Assembly (NCBI RefSeq): GCF_013385825.1
Contig: NZ_JACAPG010000021.1
Span: 248,001 to 312,000 of the forward strand
Origin: Pseudomonas reactans
GTDB lineage: Bacteria; Pseudomonadota; Gammaproteobacteria; Pseudomonadales; Pseudomonadaceae
Length of the DNA: 64,000 bases
Direction: 5' to 3'
The position numbers and the translations under genes were made by a program. Within the stretch, counting starts at the first letter, position 1, and the number at the start of each line of letters is the position of its first letter. A model generated the notes under the pieces. That model did not search any database, was not told the DNA's origin, and saw only the letters and a program-made list of their open reading frames with translations. Below, piece after piece: positions 43,502 to 52,243 of the stretch.

Positions 43502-44427
43502 TGTTTAAAATCTTCGCTGCTGCGGTACTTTCACTGGTCGCCGGCCAGGTGCTGGCGGCCGAACCGGCCACGTTACGCATCGGTTACCAGAAAAGCTCGG
43601 TGAGCATGGTATTGGCCCGTGAGCACAAACTTTTCGAGGACGCGTTGCCCGGCACCCAGGTGCAGTGGATCGAATTCCTCGGCGGCCCGCCGCTGATCGA
43701 AGCACTGAACGGTGGCAGCCTGGACATCGGCAATATCGGTGATATCCCGCCGATCTTTGCCCAGGCCGCTGGCATCGACTTGCAGTACTTCGCCGTGGAG
43801 CCCAACGAAGGCAAGACCGAAGCGGTGTTGGTGCCCAAAGCCAGCAGCGTGCACAGCGTGGCCGAACTCAAGGGCAAGCGCGTGGCGCTGCTCAAGGGCT
43901 CCAGCGCCCACAACCTGTTCCTGAAAAGCCTGCTGCGCGCCGGTCTGCAATGGAAGGACGTGAATGTGGTGTACCTGTCGCCATCCGATGGGCGTGCCGC
44001 GTTTGAGCAAGGCAAAGTCGACGCGTGGGTGGTGTGGGACCCGTACTACTCCGCGGCCGTGGTCGACGGTTCCGCCCGCGTGTTGGGCGATGGCCAGGGC
44101 CTCAATCCGGCGGGCAGTTTCTTCGTGGTGAGCAGCCCGTTTGCCAAGCAATATCCGCAATCCATTGGCGCGATCATCCAGACGCTGGCCAAGGCGCAGC
44201 GCCTGTCCCTCGACCAGCCCGAAGCGAGCATCGCGCTGATGGCCAAGACCCTGGGCCTGCAACCGGCGGTGGTCAAGAGCTACTTCGACCACCGCTCGCC
44301 CGCGCCGATTCGCCCGTTGGAGGCGGTCGACGTCGGCAACCAGCAACGCACTGCCGACCTGTTTTTTGCCAACGGCCTGATCCCGAAAAAGGTCGATGTA
44401 CAGCAAGCTGTCTTCAAGGCGCCCTGA
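43501..44427 (+). CDS. Orphan SsuA-type (sulfonate/nitrate) binding protein
   Basis: 308-residue periplasmic protein of the SsuA/TauA group. A signal peptide ends near residue 19 (VLAAE). Motifs: ATLRIGYQKSSVSMVLARE, EFLGGPPLIEALNGGSLDIGNIGDIPPIFAQAAGI, and WVVWDPYYSA. Such proteins bind aliphatic sulfonates. It is coupled to the upstream OpuAC-type gene (TGATG). A family C REPIN separates it from the cyclodeaminase gene. No SsuBC partners are present in the window. Confidence 0.82.
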   Translation: MFKIFAAAVLSLVAGQVLAAEPATLRIGYQKSSVSMVLAREHKLFEDALPGTQVQWIEFLGGPPLIEALNGGSLDIGNIGDIPPIFAQAAGIDLQYFAVEPNEGKTEAVLVPKASSVHSVAELKGKRVALLKGSSAHNLFLKSLLRAGLQWKDVNVVYLSPSDGRAAFEQGKVDAWVVWDPYYSAAVVDGSARVLGDGQGLNPAGSFFVVSSPFAKQYPQSIGAIIQTLAKAQRLSLDQPEASIALMAKTLGLQPAVVKSYFDHRSPAPIRPLEAVDVGNQQRTADLFFANGLIPKKVDVQQAVFKAP

Positions 44428-44446
44428 ATTATCTGTGACCGCTTAT

Positions 44447-44580
44447 TGTGGCGAGCAGGCTTGCCCTGCGTTGGGCTGCGAAGCAGACCCAAACCTGTCA
44501 CCGCAGCGTGCCTGACGCACTGCGGTTGCTTGGATAGGGGCCGCTTCGCAGCCCAACGCGGGGCAAGCCCGCTCGCCACA
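44447..44580. repeat. REPIN, family C
   Basis: TGTGGCGAGCAGGCTTGCCC at the left and an inverse copy ending GCCCGCTCGCCACA at the right, the same family as at 20161. Lies between the SsuA-type gene and the cyclodeaminase gene. Confidence 0.88.
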
Positions 44581-44621
44581 AGGTAAAGCGCACTCATCCA
44601 AAATTAATCAGTGAGCAGACC

Positions 44622-45626
44622 ATGCAACCGATCTACATCGATTTTCTCAACGGCCTCGACATCGACGAACTGAACCTCACCAACGACGAGATCCTCACCG
44701 CCATCGAAGCCAGCCTGGCGATCCAGGGCCGTGGCGAGGCGGTGATCGAGCCGCGTACCCACCTGATTCCCGGCGGTGAGATCAACGGCCACTTCAACGT
44801 ACTGCGCGGTGTGCTGGGCGGCGATATCGGCTATGCCGGCGTCAAAGTGGTGGGGGATTTTGTCGACAACTACCGCAAGGGCTTGCCCTCGGAATTGGCG
44901 ATCCTCAACCTGCTGGACCCGGCCACCGGGATTCCCAAGGCGATCCTGGATGCCTCGGCGATCACCGATATGCGCACCGGTGCGATTACGGCCATCGGCG
45001 CCAAATACCTGGCCCGGCCCGACAGCAAAGTGCTGGCGCACATTGGCGCGCGTGGCACGGCGTATTGGAACGTGCGCTTGCTGGATCACCTGTTCGACTT
45101 CGACGAAATCCGTGTGCACTCACGCCGCAGCGAAAGCCGTGAAGCCTTCGCCGAGCGTCTGCGCAAGGACCTGGGCAAACCGGTGATCGTTACCGACGAT
45201 TGGGAATCCACCGTACGTGGCGCTGACATTGTGGTCGAGGCGTCGCGCCTGGATCAGCCCGAACCCTTGTTGCGCACCGACTGGATCAAACCCGGTGCTT
45301 TCGTGGTGCCTTACGGCACCATGAGCGCGGTGGAGTTGTCGCTGACCGACATCATGAGCAAGTTGGTAGTCGATGATTGGGGCCAGTGCAAAGGCGGGCT
45401 TTTTGGCGCGCTACGTGCCCATGTCGACGCTGGCAAACTCAGCGCCCAGACCCTGCACGCCGAACTGGGCCAGATCGTGGCCGGCCTGAAAACCGGCCGG
45501 GAGAACCCCGAGGAAACCATCCTCTTCTGGCACCGTGGGCTGAGCCTCAGTGATATCGCGTTGGGCCATGCGCTGCTGGAAAAAGCCGGGCGTCTGGGGA
45601 TTGGCCAGCGGTTGCGCTGGGCATGA
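44622..45626 (+). CDS. Ornithine cyclodeaminase / mu-crystallin family enzyme
   Basis: 334-residue NAD(P)-dependent enzyme of the OCD family. ILDASAITDMRTGAITAIGAKYL matches the family signature, and LAHIGARGTAYWNVRLLDHL is the Rossmann turn (GARGTA instead of the common GxGxQA). Members deaminate or reduce amino acids such as ornithine, alanine or opine-like compounds. It overlaps the lyase-like gene by 4 bp (ATGA), so both act in one pathway. Substrate unknown. Confidence 0.82.
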   Translation: MQPIYIDFLNGLDIDELNLTNDEILTAIEASLAIQGRGEAVIEPRTHLIPGGEINGHFNVLRGVLGGDIGYAGVKVVGDFVDNYRKGLPSELAILNLLDPATGIPKAILDASAITDMRTGAITAIGAKYLARPDSKVLAHIGARGTAYWNVRLLDHLFDFDEIRVHSRRSESREAFAERLRKDLGKPVIVTDDWESTVRGADIVVEASRLDQPEPLLRTDWIKPGAFVVPYGTMSAVELSLTDIMSKLVVDDWGQCKGGLFGALRAHVDAGKLSAQTLHAELGQIVAGLKTGRENPEETILFWHRGLSLSDIALGHALLEKAGRLGIGQRLRWA

Positions 45627-47053
45627 TTCACTTCGACCCTCAAGGTTTGGCCCTTACCGATTTACTGGCGATTGCCCGGCAAGACGTACCGGCGGATTTC
45701 TCTGCGCAGGCCCGTCAGCGTATTGAAGAAGGCCACCAGTTGTTGGTGAAACTGGCGGCTGAAGGCACGCCGATTTATGGCGTGAATACCGGCCTCGGTG
45801 CCGCGGTGGATACGGCAGTGGTGCCCGTACAGGCGAACATTCCGTTGGGGCGCGCGGTGGGTGTTGGACGCCTGGCCAATCGTCAGGAACTGCGCGCCAT
45901 TACTGCCGCGCGCTTGGCCGGATTAGCCCAAGGGCGTTCGGGCATTTCGGCGCAGGCCGCGCAGGCGTTGCTGGATTTACTCAACGCCGGTGCCGAACCG
46001 CAGGTGCCGTTGCTCGGCTCGTTGGGCGAGAGCGACCTGGCGCCATTGGCGCACCTGAGCCTGGCACTGTCGGTGCCGTTGACCGGCAAGGACGGGCTGG
46101 CGCTGGTCTCGGCCAATGCTGCCAGTGTCGGGCTCGGCGCGTTGCTGGTCGCCGAGGCGCAGCAAGTGTTGGCGGCGGTGCTGGCAGCGTTGGCGTTGTC
46201 GTGCGAGGGCTACCGGGCCAATCTCAGCCCATTCCAGCCATGGGCATCTCGCTTGCGGCCTGCACCGGGGCAAAGCGGGCAGTCGGCGGCGCTGTTGTGG
46301 TTACTGGCGGGCGGTGAGTTGACGGACAGCCCGCGTCGTCTGCAGGACCCCTTGAGCTTTCGCTGCGCCACAGTGGTACAGGGCGCGGCGCAGCAGGCGT
46401 TGCAGCAGTTGCATGACCTGGTCGAACTGGAACTGCGCAGTGGGGCGGACAACCCGGCGCTGATCAGCGAAGAAGCGTTAGTGCTGGCCACCGCGAATTT
46501 TGACAGCACGCATTTGGCGCTGGCTGCTGAAGGGTTAGGCCTGGCGCTGAATCGAGTGGCCGCGTGCAGCGCCGAGCGGATTGCCAAATTGCTATCGCCG
46601 GCTTCGAGTGATCTGCCGCGCTTCCTGATCACTCAACCCGGTCATGTCGGCCTGGCCGCCTTGCAGCGCACCAGTTCGGCGTTGGTCGCGGAAATCGGCC
46701 ATCTGGCCAATCCATTGCCGGCGGTGAGCGTGCCGGTGGCGGACCGCGTTGAAGATTATGCGGGCCAGGCCTTGGCTGCGGTCGACAAGACTCGTCGCTT
46801 GACCGAGCGGGTGTTGTGGCTGGCCAGTATTGAACTGATCGTCGCCGCGCAGGCAGTGGACCTGCGCGGTGAGCTGCGTCTGGGGGACGGCGCTCGGCAG
46901 ATCCATGAAACCGTGCGCAGCCAGGTGGCTCATCTGGATAAGGATCGTGCGGGTTCGGTGGATGTGCTGGCGCTAAGCGCCTTCATCTCGACTCATGGGT
47001 TTTCGGCGGCCAATGCTGCAATCACCGCCGGTCGCTCACCCACCCGCTGCTGA
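45623..47053 (+). CDS. Histidine/aromatic ammonia-lyase homologue lacking the MIO triad
   Basis: 476-residue member of the HAL/PAL superfamily. Family landmarks: IYGVNTGLGAAVD (about 50), PVQANIPLGRAVGVG, SFRCATVVQGA, and AEIGHLANPLPAVSVP with VEDYAG near the end. The MIO-forming Ala-Ser-Gly (GASGDLAPL in HutH) is replaced by GESDLAPL (135-142), with one residue lost, and the Tyr before Ser-Leu-Arg-Cys is Leu. It cannot make the cofactor in the normal way. Coupled to the OCD gene; its last 61 bp overlap the opposite GST gene. Confidence 0.82.
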   Translation: MIHFDPQGLALTDLLAIARQDVPADFSAQARQRIEEGHQLLVKLAAEGTPIYGVNTGLGAAVDTAVVPVQANIPLGRAVGVGRLANRQELRAITAARLAGLAQGRSGISAQAAQALLDLLNAGAEPQVPLLGSLGESDLAPLAHLSLALSVPLTGKDGLALVSANAASVGLGALLVAEAQQVLAAVLAALALSCEGYRANLSPFQPWASRLRPAPGQSGQSAALLWLLAGGELTDSPRRLQDPLSFRCATVVQGAAQQALQQLHDLVELELRSGADNPALISEEALVLATANFDSTHLALAAEGLGLALNRVAACSAERIAKLLSPASSDLPRFLITQPGHVGLAALQRTSSALVAEIGHLANPLPAVSVPVADRVEDYAGQALAAVDKTRRLTERVLWLASIELIVAAQAVDLRGELRLGDGARQIHETVRSQVAHLDKDRAGSVDVLALSAFISTHGFSAANAAITAGRSPTRC

Positions 47054-47595
47054 AACGCCGCCAGCGCTGGCCAGTCGCCCAGATCCATCGCGTGAAACGC
47101 CGCCCAGCGCAGCACCACGAACAGGTAGGCATCCGCCACCGAGTACTGCGCGCCCAGCAGGTAGTCCTGACGCTCCAGCGTGTGCACCAACACCGCGAAG
47201 CGCTTGAACAGCGTGGCCTGGAATGAGGCTTTTACTTCGCCTTGAATCGCGTTGTTGAAGAACACCGCCAAGCCGCCATGAATCTCGGTGGCAATGAAAT
47301 TCAGCCATTCTTGCAGACGCACGCGCTCCCAGCTGCCATTGGCCGGCGCCAGGCCTGCGGCGGGTTTCAGGTCGGCCAGATATTGCAGGATTGCACTGGC
47401 TTCGGTCAGTACCTGGCCATTGTCCAGTTTCAGCGCCGCGACGTAGCCCTTGGGGTTGATCTGCAGGAAGTCTTCGCCGTCGGCGGTGGTCTTGGCCTGG
47501 TTATCCACCAGGACCAGGTCGAACGGCAGCGCCAATTCGCGCAGCACGATATGCGGGGCGAGGGAACAGGCGTGGGGGAAGAAATACAGTTTCAT
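46993..47595 (-). CDS. Glutathione S-transferase (GstA-type)
   Basis: 200-residue cytoplasmic GST. The N-terminal thioredoxin part starts MKLYFFPHACSLAPHIVLRE with the family Cys at residue 10; the glutathione-binding part is VLTEASAILQYLADL; and the C-terminal helical domain follows (about 85-195, with SVADAYLFVVLRWA). It faces the lyase-like gene and overlaps its 3' end by 61 bp. Divergent from LysR, which may control it. Confidence 0.88.
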   Translation of the reverse strand: MKLYFFPHACSLAPHIVLRELALPFDLVLVDNQAKTTADGEDFLQINPKGYVAALKLDNGQVLTEASAILQYLADLKPAAGLAPANGSWERVRLQEWLNFIATEIHGGLAVFFNNAIQGEVKASFQATLFKRFAVLVHTLERQDYLLGAQYSVADAYLFVVLRWAAFHAMDLGDWPALAAFQQRVGERPAVIAALAAENP

Positions 47596-47691
47596 CTGGG
47601 GCAGCTCCGTTGAATTTGCGCCAGTCTCGCGGGCGTGGCACCGTGCGTAAAATTAAACGTTCAGACCCCTGCCATAAGGACAGCTACTGCG

Positions 47692-48561
47692 ATGATGAAC
47701 CTGATGCACTGGCGCTTGCTGGTGGCCGTGGCCGATCACGGCAGCATCACCGCCGCCGCCGAGCGCGTGGGCATGACCCAATCTGCCGCCAGCCAGGCCA
47801 TGGCCGGTATGGAAGCGACGTTGGGCGCGCAGCTGTTTACCCGCGAACCGCGCAAGACCTTGCCCACCGCCCTGGGCTTGAGTGTGATTGAGCAGGCGCG
47901 AGTCATGCTTGGGGCCTTGCAGACGATTCGTAGCACCGTGGACGAAGCCCGGCCCATGTTGCGTGGGACGATTCGCATCGCCAGTTTCCCCATGGTGCTG
48001 GCGACGTTTCTGACACCCGCGTTACAGCGTTTTGCGCAGCTTTATCCCGGGATAGAAGTCACTACCCTGGATGTCACTGACAACGAGGTGCTCACCTTGC
48101 TCGACACCGGGCTCATCGATTTGGGCGTGGTGCTCAATCCCAAGCCGGAGCGCAATGCGACGGTGCTGGGTCGTGACTTCTGGAGGGCCGTGCTGCCTGT
48201 GGACCATACGCTGGCCCAGCGCCCGGTGGATGCCACGGTGTCGCTCGAGGAACTGCTTGAGCAGCCTTTTGTACTCGCCACCGGTGGGTGCACCGCCAAT
48301 GCTCGCAGCCTGGGCGCCGCCGCGGGGCTGGCGCTGCGCGATATCCGCGTGGAAGTGCGTGAATGGAGCAGTGCCTTCAGCCTGGTGCGTGAGGGCGTCG
48401 GCGTTACGTTGGTGCCGGAAATGGCCTTGCCGGCCCAGCGCAAGGGCTTGCGCGTGATGGCGTTGGATGTGCCGCTGCACCGTGAATTTGCCTTGGTCGG
48501 TGCGCCGGATCGCCCACCGTCAGCCGCCGCCCTCGCATTGTTAAAAATGCTGGATGACTAG
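47692..48561 (+). CDS. LysR-family transcriptional regulator
   Basis: 289-residue LysR protein: HTH near 1-62 (SITAAAERVGMTQSAASQAMAGMEATLG) and an effector domain after about residue 90. The start at 47692 has AAGGA upstream at a long 11-nt spacing. It is divergent from the GST gene, which is its likely target; a role in the lyase-like cluster is possible but not shown. Confidence 0.88.
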   Translation: MMNLMHWRLLVAVADHGSITAAAERVGMTQSAASQAMAGMEATLGAQLFTREPRKTLPTALGLSVIEQARVMLGALQTIRSTVDEARPMLRGTIRIASFPMVLATFLTPALQRFAQLYPGIEVTTLDVTDNEVLTLLDTGLIDLGVVLNPKPERNATVLGRDFWRAVLPVDHTLAQRPVDATVSLEELLEQPFVLATGGCTANARSLGAAAGLALRDIRVEVREWSSAFSLVREGVGVTLVPEMALPAQRKGLRVMALDVPLHREFALVGAPDRPPSAAALALLKMLDD

Positions 48562-48728
48562 TGGCCTTGCATAGCGCCAAGCCCTGTCTATGCTCATCCA
48601 GAACCGTTGATGACGCTTGGCATATAAAGCGATTCGGATGGTTGTTCCCATAAAGATCTGCCAGCAATATTCAATCCGTGAATGGAATGCGCCTCGCCAG
48701 GCGCTGGTAATTGAAGGGTGATCCGAAC

Positions 48729-50048
48729 ATGTTCAACCGCCATCACAAATCCGACCTGCAAGAAATCGAACGTTTCTCCTGCGCCCTCACCGAATCCAAC
48801 GCCAAACTGGCCGCCATCAGCCGTTCCATGGCCATGATCGAGTTTGACCCCAGTGGCGTGATCCTCGACGCCAACGACAACTTCTGCAAAGCGATGGGCT
48901 ACAGCGCCGAGGAGATTCGCGGCAAACATCACCGCCTCTTTTGCGAAGAGGCCTACACCCACACCGACGGCTACGCCAAGCTCTGGCGCGACCTGGCGCG
49001 GGGCGAGGCCCTCAGCGGCACCTTCATGCGCCTGAACAAGCACGGCCAGGAAGTGTGGCTGGAAGCCAGCTACATGCCGGTGCTGGACAAGGACAACCAC
49101 GTGCAGAGCGTGATCAAAGTCGCGTCGGACATCACGGCGCGGGTCCATCACGAACATGAAAACCAGAGCCTGATCGACGCCATCGGTCGTTCCATGGCGG
49201 TGATCGAGTTCACCCCGCAGGGCCAGATCATCAACGCCAACGAAAACTTCCTGAAGACCGTGCAGTATTCCTTGGATGAAATCGTCGGCCAGCACCACAG
49301 CATGTTCTGCCACCGCAATGAAGTGGAATCGCCGGCCTACAAGGCGTTCTGGGCGTCGCTCAATCGTGGCGAATACCACTCGCACCGCTTCGAGCGCAAA
49401 AACAAGTACGGCAAGACCCTGTTCCTGGAAGCGTCCTACAACCCAATCTTCGACACCAATGGCCGCCTGTACAAAGTGGTGAAGTTCGCCAGCGACATCA
49501 CGGACCAAGTCACCACCCTGCGTAATGCCGCCGATTCGGCCCACGCCACCTCGGTGCAAAACGACGCCTGCGCCCGCAAGGGCTCGGAGGTTGTGCAGCA
49601 AACCGTACAGATCATCGAAGAGATTTCCCACGACCTGAACCAGGCGGCCGTGAGTATCGACGCGGTCAGCAAGCAATCGGACATCATCGGCGCGATCGTG
49701 CAGACCATCCGCAGCATTGCCGAGCAGACCAATATGCTGGCGCTCAACGCCGCGATCGAAGCCGCAAGGGCGGGTGAACACGGACGCGGCTTTGCGGTGG
49801 TGGCTGACGAAGTGCGCAGCCTTGCCGCGCGCACCAGCCAGGCGACGGTGGAAATTGTCGATGTGGTGCGCAAGAACCACGACCTGTCGCTGAGTGCGGT
49901 GTCGAGCATGCAGTCAAGCTTGAGCCGCACGGGCTTGGGAGTGGAATTGGCGAATGAAGCGGGGCAGGTCATCCTGGAGATCCAGGAAGGGTCACGGCAT
50001 GTGGTGGATGCGATCGGGCAGTTCAATTCGACGCTACAACTGCAATAA
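48729..50048 (+). CDS. Soluble PAS-PAS chemoreceptor, BdlA-like
   Basis: 439-residue cytoplasmic methyl-accepting protein. Two PAS domains follow each other (about 25-140 and 145-260; each with an IEF-P-G-I-NAN-NF pattern), then an MCP signalling domain (about 275-439) with the tip MLALNAAIEAARAGEHGRGFAVVADEVRSLA. No transmembrane segment is visible. It matches the plan of BdlA, which links oxygen/energy sensing to biofilm dispersion. The start at 48729 (ATG) is chosen; a TTG six codons earlier is possible. Confidence 0.85.
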   Translation: MFNRHHKSDLQEIERFSCALTESNAKLAAISRSMAMIEFDPSGVILDANDNFCKAMGYSAEEIRGKHHRLFCEEAYTHTDGYAKLWRDLARGEALSGTFMRLNKHGQEVWLEASYMPVLDKDNHVQSVIKVASDITARVHHEHENQSLIDAIGRSMAVIEFTPQGQIINANENFLKTVQYSLDEIVGQHHSMFCHRNEVESPAYKAFWASLNRGEYHSHRFERKNKYGKTLFLEASYNPIFDTNGRLYKVVKFASDITDQVTTLRNAADSAHATSVQNDACARKGSEVVQQTVQIIEEISHDLNQAAVSIDAVSKQSDIIGAIVQTIRSIAEQTNMLALNAAIEAARAGEHGRGFAVVADEVRSLAARTSQATVEIVDVVRKNHDLSLSAVSSMQSSLSRTGLGVELANEAGQVILEIQEGSRHVVDAIGQFNSTLQLQ

Positions 50049-50065
50049 TCTGACAACCCAATCCC

Positions 50066-50152
50066 TGTAGGAGCCGGCTTGCCGGCGATAGCATCACCTC
50101 GGTCTATCTGACTCACCGAGGCGCCTGCATCGCCGGCAAGCCGGCTCCTACA
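50066..50152. repeat. REPIN, family B
   Basis: TGTAGGAGCCGGCTTGCCGG and inverse copy, between the convergent BdlA-like and 173-aa hypothetical genes. Confidence 0.9.
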
Positions 50153-50170
50153 GTTGATCTGCGGTGCGGC

Positions 50171-50692
50171 TTAGATCGCAGCCAGCGTCTCTTTCAGCGC
50201 CTGCGCCTGCGGGTCAACGGTCTTCGCCGCTACCTGCTGCTCTTGTTGCTGCTTCAAACGTTCAGCGACTTCCTTGGCAATGGCGTCCTGTTTTTCCTGC
50301 GGCAGTGCCTGCACGTCCGCCTCAGTCAAACCCTGTTCCTTGAGCAATTGCTCACGGATACGCTCGGCCGGGGATTTGCTCATGTAGTCCGTGAACTCGG
50401 AGCGCGCGGTGCTGGCAGTCGCACCGGTCTTTGGCACGTCCGGCGTTGCGGTAGCGGCAGTGACGGCTTCTGTGGTGGTCTGCAATTGCACGCGGGTCTT
50501 GGCGAAGGCCTCGTCGATGCGGTCGTTGGCCTTGTCCAGTTCCTTCTGCGCGGCCGGCACAGTCACGCTTTGTTGCGCGGCTTGCAAGGCACCGCTGTAC
50601 AGCGCGCTGGCAGCGGCGTTGGCGGGGTCCATGTCGGGCCGTTTGAGTTGTTGAACGGTCGACACGGCTTGGGTGTTGTTGTTAACCAGCAT
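50171..50692 (-). CDS. Hypothetical Ala/Gln-rich helical protein (173 aa)
   Basis: Not recognised. It starts MLVNNNTQAVSTVQQLKRPDMD and has long Ala/Gln/Lys-rich helices (LDKANDRIDEAFAKTRVQLQ, VAERLKQQQEQQVAAK), probably coiled coil, with no signal peptide or membrane helix. The composition resembles flagellar-hook or pilus-linked accessory proteins, but this is only a resemblance. A 133-bp gap without a gene precedes the MFS gene. Confidence 0.65.
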   Translation of the reverse strand: MLVNNNTQAVSTVQQLKRPDMDPANAAASALYSGALQAAQQSVTVPAAQKELDKANDRIDEAFAKTRVQLQTTTEAVTAATATPDVPKTGATASTARSEFTDYMSKSPAERIREQLLKEQGLTEADVQALPQEKQDAIAKEVAERLKQQQEQQVAAKTVDPQAQALKETLAAI

Positions 50693-50825
50693 GATCGGTC
50701 ACCTGGGGGAATGTTCGGTGCCACAGGTGGAGCAAATAGCGTGCCGGGTGTGAAGTGCCCGGTTTTATTGGGGATCGCCTGGCCGCTGCGGCAAACATTG
50801 TCCCGCATGCGGCCAACCATTGCCG

Positions 50826-52235
50826 TCAGTGGGCGATGTTTTCCAGCGCCAGGTTCCGCGTGCGCGGCCCGAACCAACTGATGGTGATCATCACGATCAA
50901 CATGCTGCTGGCAATGAATGCCAACACGCCCGGTGTGCCCAGGTGTTCGAGGATAAAACCGATCAGCAAACTGCTGAACACCGTGGACAAGCGGCTGAAC
51001 GAGTAACAGAAGCCTACCGCCCGTGCGCGGATGTTGGTGGGGAACAATTCACTTTGGTATGAGTGATAACTGAAGCTCAGCCAGGCGTTACAGAAGGTGA
51101 TCATCACCCCGCAGATCACCAGCCCCACCGCCGTGGTTTGCAGGGCAAACAGACTGCCGAAGATCATCGCGCCCAAGGCCGAGCCGACGATCTGCCATTT
51201 GTTTTCAAAGCGGTTGGCCACCTTCACGAACAGCAACGGCCCCAACGGGTAGGCGAGGGTGATGATGAAGGCGTAGAGCAAGCTGTGGGTCACGCTGACG
51301 CCCTGGCCCGACAGCAACGCTGGCAGCCAGTTACCAAAACCGAAGAAGCCGATGGCCTGGAACACATGGAACACGATCAGCATCAAGGCGCGGCGGCGAT
51401 ACGGTGGTTGCCAGATATCGGCAAAGCGGCCGCTACCCTGCACGCTGACGGCTTCGGGCTCGGGCTCATCCAGCGGTTTGCCATGGTCCTTCTGGCAGCG
51501 TGCTTCAAGGTTGTCCATGATCGCACCGGCCTCTTCGAAACGACCTTTCTGTGCAAGCCAGCGCGGCGACTCCGGTAAACGCTTGCGCAATTGCCAGATA
51601 AACAGCGCAAACACCGCACTCGACAGCACCACCCAACGCCAGCCGGATACGCCGAACGGCGCTTGCGGCACCAACCACCACGACATCAACGCCACCGCTG
51701 GCACTGACAGGAACTGGATAAAAAACGCAAAGGCGAACGCCGAGCTGCGCATGCGCTTGGGCACCAGTTCCGAGAGGTAGGCGTCGATGGTCACCAGTTC
51801 AATACCCAGGCCAATGCCGACCAGGAAACGCATGCAGATGATGCCCACGGCGGAGGTCTGTATGCCCATCAACACGGTGGCGACGGTGTACCAGACCAAC
51901 GCAAAGGTGAAGATCGCCCGCCGTCCGAAACGGTCGGCGATAGGGCTGAGCAGGCTGGCGCCGAGGAACAGGCCGAGAAAGGTTGCCGAGGCAAAGGCGG
52001 CCTGGTCCGAGAAACCGAACACGCCCTCGCTGCCGGTGTGGAAAATTCCGTCACTGATCAGGCCGGGGCTGATGTAGGCGGTCTGGAACAGGTCGTACAG
52101 CTCGAAAAAACCGCCGATGGAGAGCAACGCTACCAGGCGCCAGACCGTGGCGACGGCAGGCAGGCGATCGATGCGTGCGCTGATGTGGGCGGCGCGGATT
52201 GGATCGATGCCGTCGGTGCTAGAGAGTGCGGGCAT
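50826..52235 (-). CDS. MFS transporter (sugar acid / aromatic acid type)
   Basis: 469-residue major facilitator with 12 predicted helices. The first-half motif ADRFGRR and the RFLVGIGLGIELV stretch mark an MHS/sugar-transporter branch; PESPRWLAQKGR sits after helix 6. The start is taken as the ATG at 52235; a TTG four codons upstream is also open. It is coupled (9-bp gap) to the uronate-dehydrogenase-like gene, so a sugar acid is a reasonable substrate, but this is inferred. Confidence 0.85.
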   Translation of the reverse strand: MPALSSTDGIDPIRAAHISARIDRLPAVATVWRLVALLSIGGFFELYDLFQTAYISPGLISDGIFHTGSEGVFGFSDQAAFASATFLGLFLGASLLSPIADRFGRRAIFTFALVWYTVATVLMGIQTSAVGIICMRFLVGIGLGIELVTIDAYLSELVPKRMRSSAFAFAFFIQFLSVPAVALMSWWLVPQAPFGVSGWRWVVLSSAVFALFIWQLRKRLPESPRWLAQKGRFEEAGAIMDNLEARCQKDHGKPLDEPEPEAVSVQGSGRFADIWQPPYRRRALMLIVFHVFQAIGFFGFGNWLPALLSGQGVSVTHSLLYAFIITLAYPLGPLLFVKVANRFENKWQIVGSALGAMIFGSLFALQTTAVGLVICGVMITFCNAWLSFSYHSYQSELFPTNIRARAVGFCYSFSRLSTVFSSLLIGFILEHLGTPGVLAFIASSMLIVMITISWFGPRTRNLALENIAH

Positions 52236-52243
52236 GGGGAAAC

